Assembly: GCF_005049285.1 (NCBI RefSeq)
Contig: NZ_SOSC01000003.1
Location: forward strand, 310,001 to 374,000
Source of the DNA: Halorientalis salina
GTDB lineage: Archaea > Halobacteriota > Halobacteria > Halobacteriales > Haloarculaceae
DNA length: 64,000 nucleotides
Direction: 5' to 3'
The notes below the pieces were generated by a model. That model made no database searches and was not told where the DNA came from. It saw only the letters and a program-made list of their open reading frames with translations. The translations under genes and the position numbers were made by a program. Positions within the stretch are counted from its first letter, which is position 1, and every line of letters starts with the position of its first letter. Shown here piece after piece: positions 7,622 to 16,402 of this stretch.

Positions 7622-8005
7622 CGTCTCGGCCTCCAGCACGTCGGTTCCGGCGCGTCTTCGCGGTACCCCCACTCGGCTGTCGCTGCGGTTCGATTCGCAC
7701 TGTGAGTTGGACCCCCATCCTTGGTTCAATGTGACCGTATCTCGTATTTATAAGTATTGGAATATTACAGGTCAGGAGCGGAAGAATCGTCGTTCCGTCC
7801 CCGGATTCTGGCACTTCCAGCAGTGCATTTCGCGGATAGAATCGGCGAGAAGACGGATCGCTCGTTGCAAAAGTAGTGGGCGGCGAGGGCGTTCGTTCGC
7901 CGAGCGAACGAGTGCAACACATGGCTGGTCGGAATCGGCTCCTGTCGGCCACGACACCGAATACCGGGGAAGCGTTCTCTTGCGCTCGGTTCTTGCAGCC
8001 GACAG
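7622..8005. other. Intergenic stretch without a convincing gene
   Basis: About 380 bases between the membrane-protein pair and the band-7 gene. The left part carries the promoter for the minus-strand pair (AT-rich core near 7740-7765). Near 7889-7908 there is a stem TCGTTCG/CGAACGA that may end transcription of the band-7 gene. Open frames across it are shadows with poor codon use. I see no RNA gene or repeat here. Confidence 0.6.
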
Positions 8006-9133
8006 CTACTCCTTCGGTTCCGGTTCGCGGTCGTCTTCGTCGACGGCTCCCTCTACCGTGTCGGCAGTTTCCATGTTCGCGTTCCCATCTTTGACCGCCT
8101 TGGCCTGCTGTTCCAGCGCTGCAACGTCCATCTGTGCGGCTTCGTCGATCTCACCGAGAATCTCCTTGATGTCGTCGAGTCCGAGGAGTTCACGGGTATC
8201 GGCGTCGAAACGCTGGCTGTCCAACTGCTGTCCGTTGGCGGCTACGTCGCTCCCCGTGAGATGCTTGCCGTAGCGCCCCACCAGCGAGGTGAGCTCCTGG
8301 GGGAGGACGAACGTCGTCGACTCGCCCTGGCCGATCTCGGAAAGCGTCTCCATGCCCTTCTCGATGACGGCACGCTCGCCCATCGACTCGGCGGACTTCG
8401 CCCGGAGGACCGTCGAGATGGCGTCACCCTGCGCTTCGAGGATCTGGCTCTGTTTTTCCCCCTGCGCGCGGATGATGTTCGACTGCTTGTCACCTTCGGC
8501 CTTCTCGACTGCACTCCGCCGCTCGCCCTGTGCTTCGAGGATCGTCGCCCGGCGTCTGCGCTCTGCGCCGGTTTGTTGTTCCATCGCCTGTTGGACCTCC
8601 TGGCTGGGGTTGACCTCTCGGACCTCGACCGACTCGACGCGAATCCCCCATTCGTCGGTGGGTTCGTCCAGTTCCGTGCGAATGCGCGCGTTGATCTCCT
8701 GGCGCTTGTTGAGCGTGTCGTCCAGTTCCATGTCGCCGATCACCGCCCGGAGCGTGGTCTGGGCGAGGTTCGAGACTGCCGTCCTGTAGTCGTCGACCTC
8801 CAGGAACGCCTTCTTCGCATCCATCACGCGGAGATAGACGACGGCGTCCGCCGTCACAGGCGAGTTGTCCCGCGTAATCGCTTCCTGCCGTGGCACGTCC
8901 ATCGTCTGTGTGCGCATGTCGAACCTGTGCGTGCGCGAGACGAACGGCGGAACGAAGTTGATGCCCGGTTCGAGCAAGCCGCGGTACTCACCGAACACGG
9001 TGAGTGCCTCTTTGTCGTAGGCGTCGACGATCCGCACCATCTGCCACACCGTCACGATTGCCAACCCCAGCGCCAGCAGCCCAACTATCCCGGGAACGGA
9101 CGTGACACCCTGTAGTGGGGTCGTATGAAACAT
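8006..9133 (-). CDS. SPFH/band-7 (stomatin-like) membrane protein
   Basis: A 375-residue protein with one N-terminal membrane helix (residues about 10-32, VPGIVGLLALGLAIVTVWQMV), then the band-7 domain (LLEPGINFVPPFVSRTHRFDMRTQTMDVPRQEAITRDNSPVTADAVVYLRV...) to about residue 220, then a long alanine/glutamate/glutamine coiled coil with repeated AEGDKQS/AQGEKQS units, and an acidic C-terminal tail. Stomatin-like proteins oligomerise in membrane microdomains and often act with NfeD-type partners or membrane proteases; neither is adjacent here. ATG 9133 is chosen because it puts the hydrophobic helix close to the N-terminus. Confidence 0.92.
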   Translation of the reverse strand: MFHTTPLQGVTSVPGIVGLLALGLAIVTVWQMVRIVDAYDKEALTVFGEYRGLLEPGINFVPPFVSRTHRFDMRTQTMDVPRQEAITRDNSPVTADAVVYLRVMDAKKAFLEVDDYRTAVSNLAQTTLRAVIGDMELDDTLNKRQEINARIRTELDEPTDEWGIRVESVEVREVNPSQEVQQAMEQQTGAERRRRATILEAQGERRSAVEKAEGDKQSNIIRAQGEKQSQILEAQGDAISTVLRAKSAESMGERAVIEKGMETLSEIGQGESTTFVLPQELTSLVGRYGKHLTGSDVAANGQQLDSQRFDADTRELLGLDDIKEILGEIDEAAQMDVAALEQQAKAVKDGNANMETADTVEGAVDEDDREPEPKE

Positions 9134-9270
9134 ATATGAGATATGGTCTCCGTGCGTGAATAGGGGCGACATTTTCATCCACGTCCGGTTTTTGATTATA
9201 CGAGAGACACACTCCGCGAATCTCTTGGAAACAGGGATACACCAGGAACGGTATCGACGAGGGCGGCGAG

Positions 9271-9391
9271 GGATGTCAACTACCCCATCCTACTTAGCTC
9301 GGCCTGACGGCCTCGCTCGTTGAGGGTGTCGCCAGAACTCGGAGAGTTCTGGCTGCTAACCAGAAGTCTGCGACTTCTGGTGATGGGGCTT
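9271..9391 (+). repeat. Stand-alone folded element, likely derived from an IS200/IS605-type right end
   Basis: An outer stem CCCCATC (9283-9289) with GATGGGG (9382-9388) encloses three hairpins: a GGCC/GGCC stem at 9301-9312, a perfect 10-base stem of GCCAGAACTC (9331-9340) with its complement (9344-9353), and another perfect 10-base stem of ACCAGAAGTC (9359-9368) with its complement (9372-9381), each with a 3-base loop. The left side starts GGATGTCAA, the same nine bases that end the TnpB element at 63746-63754, and the outline TCAACTACCCC...GGGGCTTG resembles right ends of haloarchaeal TnpB elements from memory. No transposase is adjacent. It lies between the band-7 promoter and tRNA-Arg. 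Confidence 0.6.
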
Positions 9392-9448
9392 GTCCGTGAA
9401 CTCGGCCTCGAACCCGATGCGTTGCTCACGAATTGTTCGCGACAGCAA

Positions 9449-9521
9449 CGGGCGCTAGGGGATTTGAACCCCTGACATCTTGGTCCGGAACCAAGTACTC
9501 TGTCCACTGAGCTAAGCGCCC
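9449..9521 (-). tRNA. tRNA-Arg, anticodon CCG
   Basis: The minus strand folds as a full 73-base tRNA. Acceptor GGGCGCT pairs with AGCGCCC, the D arm is GCTC...GAGT-like, the anticodon stem CTTGG/CCAAG encloses the loop TTCCGGA, giving anticodon CCG (codon CGG), and the T arm is AGGGG-TTCAAAT-CCCCT. The discriminator base is G and CCA is not encoded. No intron is seen. A 7-base stem (9420-9426 with 9444-9450) overlaps the 3' end and could serve in 3' processing or termination. Confidence 0.95.
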
Positions 9522-9555
9522 ACTTCGTGGGGATTGTCGGGTTTCGTTGCAGAGG

Positions 9556-9597
9556 GGGCGACGAATCCAGGCGTTCTGTCCGCTGAACTAGCCGCCC
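9556..9597 (-). pseudogene. Internally deleted tRNA relic
   Basis: On the minus strand, 35 bases upstream of tRNA-Arg, GGGCGGC (9591-9597) is followed by TA, a good D arm (GTTC...GAAC) and CCTGGATTC, the 5' strand of an anticodon stem. The sequence then jumps to GTCGCCC (9556-9562), which can close the acceptor stem with one G-U pair. The anticodon loop, variable region and T arm are missing, so it cannot be a working tRNA. It looks like a second tRNA gene of a small cluster that lost about 35 internal bases. Confidence 0.65.
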
Positions 9598-9648
9598 TCG
9601 AACCGAACTACTGGAGTCGCAGGTATAACCGTTGTGAACCGCCAGCCG

Positions 9649-10233
9649 TCAGGGCTGTTCGCCCGTTTCGAGGGTGAAATCGGACGTGGGGTAGGCCGTA
9701 CAGGTCAGACAGTACCCCTGCTCCATCTCGTCTTCGTTGAGCGTGTCGTTGTTGCTGTGTTGGATGTAGTCCTGAGCGGGGCCCTCCTCGATGTGGCCGG
9801 CACAGGAGAGACACGAGCCCTCGCGGCAGGCGTAGGGCATATCCCAGCCCTCCTCCTCGCCCATGTCGAGGATGTTCTCGTTGTTCGCGATCTCGATGGT
9901 CTCGCCTTCCTTGGCGAACTCGATCTCGTAGACTTCGACCTCGTCGTCGTCGATCGCGTCGGGGTCGAAGCCCGCGTCCTCTTCCTCTTCACCGCCTTCT
10001 GCCAGTTCGCCCTCGGTTCCGCCGGCGACAGCCCCAGCCGGAGCGCCGCCACCACCGATGGACCGGTTCATCGGCTCGGGGAACTCCGTCTCCGGGACGG
10101 TCGCCGCTCGCTTCTCGATGACCTCCTGGGAGATGTCGTCGTTTGCCTCCCAGCCGGTCCCTTTCGAGTAGTGCATGGCGACCGCCACGAGCGTCAGCAC
10201 GGCCCCGAGCGCGACACCCAATACGTCGACCAT
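9649..10233 (-). CDS. Membrane-anchored 2Fe-2S ferredoxin
   Basis: A 194-residue protein. Residues 1-20 form a hydrophobic N-terminal anchor (VLGVALGAVLTLVAVAMHY). A Gly/Ala/Glu-rich linker follows to about residue 95, and the C-terminal ~90 residues are a plant-type ferredoxin with cluster ligands in ACREGSCLSCAG and in GYCLTC, i.e. Cx4Cx2C plus a distal Cys. Acidic insert DYIQHSNNDTLNEDE matches halophilic ferredoxins. It should carry single electrons, but the anchor sets it apart from the soluble haloarchaeal ferredoxin that serves 2-oxoacid oxidoreductases. Partner proteins are not adjacent. Confidence 0.9.
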   Translation of the reverse strand: MVDVLGVALGAVLTLVAVAMHYSKGTGWEANDDISQEVIEKRAATVPETEFPEPMNRSIGGGGAPAGAVAGGTEGELAEGGEEEEDAGFDPDAIDDDEVEVYEIEFAKEGETIEIANNENILDMGEEEGWDMPYACREGSCLSCAGHIEEGPAQDYIQHSNNDTLNEDEMEQGYCLTCTAYPTSDFTLETGEQP

Positions 10234-10344
10234 ATGCGGCGGTACGGAATACGGGTTTAAGTGAATTGCCTTCTCCTACTCCGCTCTCGGGTCGGAGACC
10301 CTCGGCGCAGAGCCCGTACCCGGAGCCGACCACCGTGAGAGCGA

Positions 10345-11253
10345 CTAGTCGCGCCGCGCGATCTCGTGCCGACCGAAGCCGTAGCGCAGGCGGTTGGCCA
10401 GTCGCCGGGAGAGTCGGCCCTCCCCGTCGCCAGTCGCCCGCGAGTTGAACCGCTCGGTGAGCGCCTGGTAAATGAGCGGCACCGGCACGTCCTGTTCGAG
10501 CGCCTCCTGGACGGTCCACGTCCCGGTGGAGCCGCCGGCGACGTGGTCGGCCACGTCCCCGAGGTCGTTGCCCTCCTCGCGGAACGCCTCCTCACAGAGG
10601 TCCAGCAGCCACGAGCGAATGACCGCCCCGTTGTTCCACGTGCGCGCGACGGCTTCGAGGTCGAGGTCGAATCGGCCGTTCGCGAGCAGTTCGAACCCCT
10701 CACCGTAGGCCTGCATCAGCGCGTACTCGACGCCGTTGTGGACCATCTTGACGTAGTGGCCCGAGCCGGCGGGCCCCATCCGGTCGTGGCCGTCGGGACC
10801 GGTCGCGACGGCGTCGAACACCGGCGTCAGTTCCTCGTAGGCCCACTCGGGGCCGCCGACCATCAGGGAAAAGCCCAGTTCCGCGCCCGCAGGGCCGCCG
10901 GAGGTCCCGCAGTCGAGGTAGGCCGCCTCGGTCTCCTCGGCGCGCCGAAGCGAGTCCTGAAACTTCGAGTTCCCGCCGTCGACGACGACGTCCGAACCGT
11001 CGACGTGGGGCGCGAGTTCCTCCAGCGCGGCGTCGACGGGGTCGCCCGCGGGGACCATCAGCCAGATTCGTTTGTCCTCTCCCAGTTTTTCGGCGAGGTC
11101 CGGGATCGAGTCTGCTGGGTTCGCGCCCGCGTCGGCCGCGTCGGCGACGGCGTCCTCGTCGATGTCGAAGGCAGTCACGTCGTGACCCGCGTCGAGCACG
11201 CGGTCGACGACGATCCGGCCCATCCGTCCGAGTCCGATAACTCCGAGATGCAT
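10345..11253 (-). CDS. gnd: 6-phosphogluconate dehydrogenase, short NAD-type
   Basis: A 302-residue dehydrogenase that would convert 6-phosphogluconate to ribulose 5-phosphate. The Rossmann fingerprint MHLGVIGLGRMG opens the protein, VDGGNSKFQDSL is the substrate-binding segment and GPAGSGHYVKMVHNGVEYALMQAYGEG holds the catalytic Lys and His/Asn region. The length of about 300 matches the short decarboxylating form found in many bacteria and haloarchaea, not the 470-residue form. ATG 11253 is the only start consistent with the GxGxxG motif position. It diverges from the gene at 11357. Confidence 0.93.
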   Translation of the reverse strand: MHLGVIGLGRMGRIVVDRVLDAGHDVTAFDIDEDAVADAADAGANPADSIPDLAEKLGEDKRIWLMVPAGDPVDAALEELAPHVDGSDVVVDGGNSKFQDSLRRAEETEAAYLDCGTSGGPAGAELGFSLMVGGPEWAYEELTPVFDAVATGPDGHDRMGPAGSGHYVKMVHNGVEYALMQAYGEGFELLANGRFDLDLEAVARTWNNGAVIRSWLLDLCEEAFREEGNDLGDVADHVAGGSTGTWTVQEALEQDVPVPLIYQALTERFNSRATGDGEGRLSRRLANRLRYGFGRHEIARRD

Positions 11254-11356
11254 GGCTGACTGCTCGCCGAGTGGAAAGGTAGGGGTTGTGGTTCTCCCCG
11301 AAACTGAACCCAAACGTATCTATACCGAGAGTCGGTACCACCGGCAACGCAGCCCA

Positions 11357-11830
11357 ATGCGTCCCGGTGTGAGAGTCCTCGGCGTCGTCCTGCTCGGCCT
11401 CCTGCTCGTCGGCATGGGGAGCCACTACGACGCGAACTACGAGAACCACTGGCCGTATCCAACCGGGGACGCCCTCGAATCTGACTACGAGACACACGTG
11501 GGCGAGCAGGTGTTCGTGAGTGGGACCGTCCAGGCGGTCGACCGCGGGAACGAGACCGTCGAGATACTGGTCGAAACCGAGCAAGGGGAACTCCCGCTGA
11601 CAGTCAGCGGCGTCAGTCGCGACGTTCAGCCCGGCGGCGCACTGCAGGTGTACGGCACAGTCCGGCCCGATACCCACCTCACGGCGGACAACGTGGTCGT
11701 GGTCAACTCCGCAGGGAGTTCGAGGACGTTCAAGTACGCCGTGTCGCTGATCGGTGCGCTCCTGGTCGTCGTCCTGTTTTTCAGACACTGGCGAGTCGAC
11801 CGCGACGACATCGGTTTCGAGGTGAAATGA
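11357..11830 (+). CDS. Membrane-anchored protein with OB-like extracytoplasmic domain
   Basis: A 157-residue protein with an N-terminal hydrophobic helix (residues about 5-22) and a C-terminal helix (residues about 123-143), and between them a beta-rich domain HVGEQVFVSGTVQAVDRGNETVEILVETEQGELPLTV...LQVYGTVRPDTHLTADNVVVVN. The repeated v.G.V pattern resembles OB-fold domains. No lipobox is present. It ends with a start/stop overlap (ATGATGG) with the next gene, so the two are translated together. Function unknown; an OB-like fold on the outer face could bind a small ligand or partner. Confidence 0.7.
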   Translation: MRPGVRVLGVVLLGLLLVGMGSHYDANYENHWPYPTGDALESDYETHVGEQVFVSGTVQAVDRGNETVEILVETEQGELPLTVSGVSRDVQPGGALQVYGTVRPDTHLTADNVVVVNSAGSSRTFKYAVSLIGALLVVVLFFRHWRVDRDDIGFEVK

Positions 11831-12330
11831 TGGCGGAGCTACTGACACACGTCCTGGTCGCGTACGTCCTGCTGACGGTCGGGAGCTGGCAGATCGACGG
11901 CCTGACTCCACGCTGGGTTCCGATCGGGATGGCCGGCGCGGCGATTCCCGACCTCGTCAAAGTCGGGATACTCGTCGACGAACGGACAGTCGAAGCCCTG
12001 CTCGGATTTCCGTTTTCTTACGGACCGATCAGTACCATCGGTGGCGTCGTCGTCATCGCGGCCGGTATCACGCTGTGTTTCACCGAGGACCGACCGCGCG
12101 TGTTCGGTCTGCTGGTCGCCGGAGGAACGCTGTCGCTCGTCCTCGACGGACTGCGAATGTACGCCGACGGGCAGGCGAGTTTCTGGCTGTATCCGATCTG
12201 GTGGCGACCGCCGACGCCGAGCCTCTACGTGACCTCGGACCCGCGCGTGACCGCGGTCGCGGTCGTGGTGGCCGCCGGCGTGTTCCTGGCAGACAGGGAC
12301 GCGTCGGACGCGCCCTCGGAAAGACGGTGA
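11827..12330 (+). CDS. Membrane protein related to YdjM/DUF457-type hydrolases
   Basis: A 167-residue membrane protein with four or five helices. It starts MMAELLTHVLVAYVLLTVGSW and includes AGAAIPDLVKVGILVD, a layout (H near the N-terminus, then a PD motif after the first helices) seen in the YdjM/LexA-regulated membrane metal-dependent hydrolase family. The start overlaps the stop of the gene upstream by 4 bases, indicating a two-gene unit. The family call is moderate because only the THV and IPDL elements are visible. Confidence 0.65.
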   Translation: MMAELLTHVLVAYVLLTVGSWQIDGLTPRWVPIGMAGAAIPDLVKVGILVDERTVEALLGFPFSYGPISTIGGVVVIAAGITLCFTEDRPRVFGLLVAGGTLSLVLDGLRMYADGQASFWLYPIWWRPPTPSLYVTSDPRVTAVAVVVAAGVFLADRDASDAPSERR

Positions 12331-12341
12331 GAAGCGAAAAG

Positions 12342-12401
12342 TTATACATTCGACCGAGCAAAGCCACGGGTATGGGCCTGATGTCGTCGGTAGTACGTTA
12401 G
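12342..12401 (+). promoter_or_regulatory. valS promoter and leaderless nine-residue micro-ORF
   Basis: A TATA-like box TTATAC lies at 12342-12347. Exactly 27 bases after its centre, at the place where a haloarchaeal leaderless message would begin, is an ATG (12372) opening MGLMSSVVR and a TAG stop at 12399-12401. It contains two adjacent GTA valine codons and ends 63 bases before the valS ATG. A second AT-rich box, TATTTTT, lies at 12421-12427 and could direct a separate short-leader valS transcript. Whether the micro-ORF is translated is not known. Confidence 0.45.
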
Positions 12402-12464
12402 CGCGACGACCAGTCGCACGTATTTTTCGACAGGACCGACCGATCTATCAGGGCAATCTAAATC

Positions 12465-15107
12465 ATGAGTGAGTTACCCGACAGCTACGACCCGGATAGC
12501 GTCGAGCCGAAGTGGCGCGACAACTGGCAGGAGATGGACGTCTACGAGTACGATGGGGATTCCGACACCGACTACGTCGTCGACACGCCGCCGCCGTACC
12601 CGACCGGCAACCTCCACATCGGCAACGCCCTGGGCTGGTGTTACATGGACTTCGCCGCCCGCTATCACCGCCTCCAGGGCGACGACGTGCTCTTCCCGCA
12701 GGGGTGGGACTGCCACGGCCTCCCGACCGAGGTGAAAGTCGAGGAGAACAACGACATCCACCGCACGGACGTGCCCCGCGACGAGTTCCGCGAGATGTGC
12801 ATCGAGCACACCGAGGAGCAGATCGACGCGATGAAAGAGACGATGGGGACGCTCGGATTCTCCCAGGACTGGAATCACGAGTTCAAGACCATGGACCCCG
12901 AGTACTGGGGGACCACCCAGCGCTCGTTCGTCGAGATGGCCGACGACGACCTCGTGTATCGCGACGAGCACCCCGTCAACTGGTGCCCGCGCTGTGAGAC
13001 CGCCATCGCCGACGCCGAGGTCGAGGCCGAGGAGGGGATCGACGGCACGCTCTACTACATCACCTTCGAGGGAGCCGACGAGGACACCGAGGACATCGAG
13101 ATCGCCACGACCCGTCCCGAGTTGCTGGCCGCGTGTGTCTCGATGGCCGTCCATCCCGACGACGAGCGCTTCGAGGATCGGATCGGCGACAGCTTCGAGG
13201 TGCCCCTCTTCGGCCACGAGGTCGAACTCATCGCCGACGAGGAATCGGATCCCGACTTCGGGACCGGCGCGGTGATGATCTGTACCTTCGGGGACAAACA
13301 GGACGTGACCTGGTGGGCCGAACACGACCTGGACCTCCGGATGGTGTTCACCGAGGACGGCCGCCTCAACGACGAGGCCGGCGAGTACGCCGGACTCGAC
13401 ATCGAGGAGGCCAAGGCGGAGATCGTCGATGACCTCGAAGACGAAGGCGTTCTCAACGACTCCGAGCCCACAGAACAGGCCGTCGGGCAGTGCTGGCGGT
13501 GTGACACGCCCATCGAGATCCTCTCGAAAGAGCAGTGGTTCGTCGAGGTCGACCAGGACGAGATCCTGGAGAAGGCCCAGCAGGTCCAGTGGATTCCCGA
13601 CCACATGTACGACCGTCTGGAGGACTGGACCGAGGGCATGGAGTGGGACTGGGTCATCTCCCGCCAGCGCGTCTTCGCGACGCCCATCCCGTCGTGGTTC
13701 TGTGCTGACGAGGACTGCGATCACATCCACATCGCCGGCCCCGACGAGTTGCCCGTCAAGCCGACCGAGGAAGACCCCGACGTCGAGGCGTGTCCGGAAT
13801 GCGGTGGGACCGACTGGATCGGCGAGACCGACGTGATGGACACGTGGATGGACTCCTCGATCACGCCGCTGTACGTCCGCGGCTGGCCCGAGGAGGAGTT
13901 CGAGCCGACCACGCTCCGCGAGCAGGGCCACGACATCATTCGCACGTGGGCATTTTACACCCTCCTCCGGACTTCGGCCATCGAGGACGAGATCCCGTGG
14001 GAGGAGGCGCTCATCAACGGGATGGTGTTCGGCGAGGACGGCAACAAGATGTCCAAATCGAAGGGGAACTTCGTCCAGCCCGAGGAGGCCGTCGAGGAGT
14101 ACTCGGCCGACGCCTTCCGGCAGGCGATGGCCCTGGGCGGACAGCCCGGCAGCGACATCCAGTTCCAGTGGAAGGAGGTCAAGTCGGCCTCGAAGTTCGG
14201 GACGAAGATCTGGAACATCACCCGCTTCGCCACGGGCCACCTCGACGAGGAGGGGGCCACCGCGGAGGACCCGGCCTACCGTGACGCCGACGAGTGGATC
14301 CTCTCCCGGGCCTCCCAGGTCGCCGACGACGTGGCCGAGCACATGGACGAGTATCGCTTCGACGCGGCGCTGCGGGAACTCCGCGAGTTCGTCTGGCACG
14401 ACCTGGCCGACGACTACCTCGAACTCATCAAGGGCCGGCTCTACGAGGGTCGGCCCGGCGAGCGCAACGCCGCCCGGAAGGCCCTGGAGACGTCGCTCAC
14501 CGCTTCGCTCCGGATGCTCTCGCCCTTTGCCCCGTTCCTCACGGAGGAGGCGTACGACGCCATCCCGTCGACGGAGGGCAGCGTCCACGCCGCCGACTGG
14601 CCCGACATCGACATGCGCGACGAGGAGGCCGAACTCGCCGGCGAACTCATCGCCGACGTGGCCTCGACGGTTCGAGGCTGGAAGTCCGACGAAGGCATGG
14701 CACTGAACGCCGAACTCGGCGATATCGAGGTGTACCCCGACGAGACGCCCGAGCGGGCCGTCGACACGTACGACCTCTCGGAGGCCATCAACGGCCCGGT
14801 CCACGTCCGGAAGGGCGAGCCAGCGATCGAACTCGTCCCCGTCGAGGTCGACCCCGACCACAGCGTCATCGGACCGGAGTTCCGCGACCAGGCCGGCCAG
14901 GTCGTCGGCGCACTCGAAGGGGCGGATCCCGCGGAGATCAAACAACAGAAACAGCTTGACGGCGAGATCGAAGTCGAACTCGGCGAGGAGGTCGCGGTCG
15001 TCCCCGGTGAGGCCGTCGAGGTCCGGGAGGAACACCGCGCCGAATCGGGCGAGGAAGTCGAAGTCATCGAGAGCGAGCACGCGACGATTCTGGTCTACAA
15101 GGAGTAG
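12465..15107 (+). CDS. valS: Valyl-tRNA synthetase
   Basis: An 880-residue class I synthetase that charges tRNA-Val. The HIGH signature appears as NLHIGNAL near residue 50, the connective editing domain lies at about 180-370, zinc-binding knuckles CPRC, CWRC and CPECGG are seen, and the KMSKS loop is KMSKSKGNF near residues 528-532. A tRNA-binding anticodon domain follows from about 600. The length and the [10 protein letters not shown] opening match haloarchaeal ValS rather than IleS, and [13 protein letters not shown]-like motifs agree. The start ATG lies 15-20 bases behind the expected TSS of the near promoter. Confidence 0.96.
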   Translation: MSELPDSYDPDSVEPKWRDNWQEMDVYEYDGDSDTDYVVDTPPPYPTGNLHIGNALGWCYMDFAARYHRLQGDDVLFPQGWDCHGLPTEVKVEENNDIHRTDVPRDEFREMCIEHTEEQIDAMKETMGTLGFSQDWNHEFKTMDPEYWGTTQRSFVEMADDDLVYRDEHPVNWCPRCETAIADAEVEAEEGIDGTLYYITFEGADEDTEDIEIATTRPELLAACVSMAVHPDDERFEDRIGDSFEVPLFGHEVELIADEESDPDFGTGAVMICTFGDKQDVTWWAEHDLDLRMVFTEDGRLNDEAGEYAGLDIEEAKAEIVDDLEDEGVLNDSEPTEQAVGQCWRCDTPIEILSKEQWFVEVDQDEILEKAQQVQWIPDHMYDRLEDWTEGMEWDWVISRQRVFATPIPSWFCADEDCDHIHIAGPDELPVKPTEEDPDVEACPECGGTDWIGETDVMDTWMDSSITPLYVRGWPEEEFEPTTLREQGHDIIRTWAFYTLLRTSAIEDEIPWEEALINGMVFGEDGNKMSKSKGNFVQPEEAVEEYSADAFRQAMALGGQPGSDIQFQWKEVKSASKFGTKIWNITRFATGHLDEEGATAEDPAYRDADEWILSRASQVADDVAEHMDEYRFDAALRELREFVWHDLADDYLELIKGRLYEGRPGERNAARKALETSLTASLRMLSPFAPFLTEEAYDAIPSTEGSVHAADWPDIDMRDEEAELAGELIADVASTVRGWKSDEGMALNAELGDIEVYPDETPERAVDTYDLSEAINGPVHVRKGEPAIELVPVEVDPDHSVIGPEFRDQAGQVVGALEGADPAEIKQQKQLDGEIEVELGEEVAVVPGEAVEVREEHRAESGEEVEVIESEHATILVYKE

Positions 15108-15156
15108 GCGACCCGCGACCCACCGCTGTTTTGTCGTCCGGGACGCAGGCACAGAC

Positions 15157-16317
15157 ATGGACGAACGCGTACACGCACACGCGGAGACGCTGGTCGACTG
15201 GAGCGCCCGCATCGAGGACGGCGACGACGTGGTCCTCCGGGTCTCGGAGGGCGCTCACGACTTGGCGGTCGCAGTCGCCGAGAAACTGGGGGATCGCGGC
15301 GCGAACATCGTGACCGTCTACGATTCAGCGGAGGTCGGCCGCGCGTACCTTCAGGCACACGACGGCGAGTTCGAGGCCGACCCCGAGTACGAACTGGCAC
15401 TCTACGAGAACGCCGACAGCGTCCTCTCGCTGGGCGGCGGGCGGAACACGACCGCACTGGCCGACGTGCCCGGCGAGCGGCGACAGGCCGCGGGGAAGGC
15501 AAAAGAGGCGATTCGAGAAGCCCGTCTCGATACGGACTGGGTGTCGACGGTCCACCCCACCCGGTCGCTCGCCCAGCAGGCCGGCATGGCCTACGAGGCG
15601 TACCGGGACTTCGTCTACGACGCCGTCCTCCGGGACTGGGAGTCGCTCGCCGAGGAGATGGGCCGGCTCAAGGAGATCCTCGACGACGGAACGGAGGTCC
15701 GGATCGTCGGCGAGGGAACCGATATTTCGATGTCCATCGCGAACCGGGTCGCGGTCAACAGCGCCGCCTCGGTGGCCTACGACTCCCACAACCTCCCCAG
15801 CGGCGAGGTGTTCACCGCACCCGCCGACACCGAGGGCGAGGTCACCTTCGACGTGCCGATGACGATCAACGACCGGCGCGTGCGGGACGTCCATCTCGTC
15901 TTCGAGGACGGCGAGGTCGTCGACTACGCAGCTCAGCAGGGCGAGGACGTCGTCGGGGACCTGCTCGACACGGACGCCGGCGCGAAGCGGCTCGGTGAAC
16001 TCGGCATCGGGATGAACCGCGGCATCGACCACCCCACGGACACGATCCTCTTCGACGAGAAGATGGGTGGCACCGTCCACATGGCACTGGGTCGCGCCTA
16101 CGGCTCGAACTTCCCGGAGGGGTACGAGGACGAGCAGAACGAGTCGGCCGTCCACGCCGACCTCATCAGGGACATGGGCGAGGGGTCGCGGATGGAGGTC
16201 GACGGCGAGGTCGTGCAGCGGGACGGATTGTTCAGGTGGGAGGACGGGTTCGGGGGGAGCGAGGGCGAACAGCGTGAGCCCTCGAAAAGCGAGCGGGGAG
16301 GAACGACCCGCGAGTAG
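15157..16317 (+). CDS. M29-family aminopeptidase with extended C-terminal tail
   Basis: A 386-residue metallopeptidase of the thermophilic aminopeptidase (M29, AmpS/PepS) family. It starts MDERVHAHAETLVDWSARIEDGDDVVLRVSEGAHDLAV; metal-ligand motifs are GEGTDISM, NLPSGEVFTAP, ELGIGMN and GTVHMALGRAYG. These enzymes release N-terminal residues using two metal ions. The last ~20 residues (after LFRWEDGFGG) are not typical: they are the translation of palindromic repeats at 16260-16311. ATG 15157 is 50 bases after the valS stop; the longer upstream frame overlaps valS and is not coding. Confidence 0.9.
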   Translation: MDERVHAHAETLVDWSARIEDGDDVVLRVSEGAHDLAVAVAEKLGDRGANIVTVYDSAEVGRAYLQAHDGEFEADPEYELALYENADSVLSLGGGRNTTALADVPGERRQAAGKAKEAIREARLDTDWVSTVHPTRSLAQQAGMAYEAYRDFVYDAVLRDWESLAEEMGRLKEILDDGTEVRIVGEGTDISMSIANRVAVNSAASVAYDSHNLPSGEVFTAPADTEGEVTFDVPMTINDRRVRDVHLVFEDGEVVDYAAQQGEDVVGDLLDTDAGAKRLGELGIGMNRGIDHPTDTILFDEKMGGTVHMALGRAYGSNFPEGYEDEQNESAVHADLIRDMGEGSRMEVDGEVVQRDGLFRWEDGFGGSEGEQREPSKSERGGTTRE

Positions 16318-16344
16318 CGAGACGCGAGCGAAGTGAGCGTCTCG
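16260..16344. repeat. Three successive palindromes running over the 3' end of the M29 gene
   Basis: Three stems follow one another: CGAGGGC (16260-16266) with GCCCTCG (16278-16284); GCGGG (16293-16297) with CCCGC (16307-16311); and CGAGACGC (16318-16325) with GCGTCTCG (16337-16344). The first and last have 11-base loops of the same form, GAACAGCGTGA and GAGCGAAGTGA. The first two lie inside the coding frame and the third is just past the stop, followed by a short A run. The group may end transcription, and it resembles small palindromic units common in haloarchaeal genomes. Confidence 0.6.
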
Positions 16345-16402
16345 GAAAAACGAGCGGTGAACGGCAGCAAGCCTTTGGATCGAGGGAGCCACACGCCCAC
16401 AC

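Noticed and set aside
9331-9381. CRISPR-like repeat of two similar hairpins (CCAGAACTC and CCAGAAGTC)
   Set aside because: Only two units, with different arms and no spacer of constant length; a folded element explains them better.
9454-9599. A tRNA with an intron, formed from the relic and the following tRNA
   Set aside because: The relic lacks the 3' half of the anticodon arm and T arm, and the next tRNA is complete in itself.
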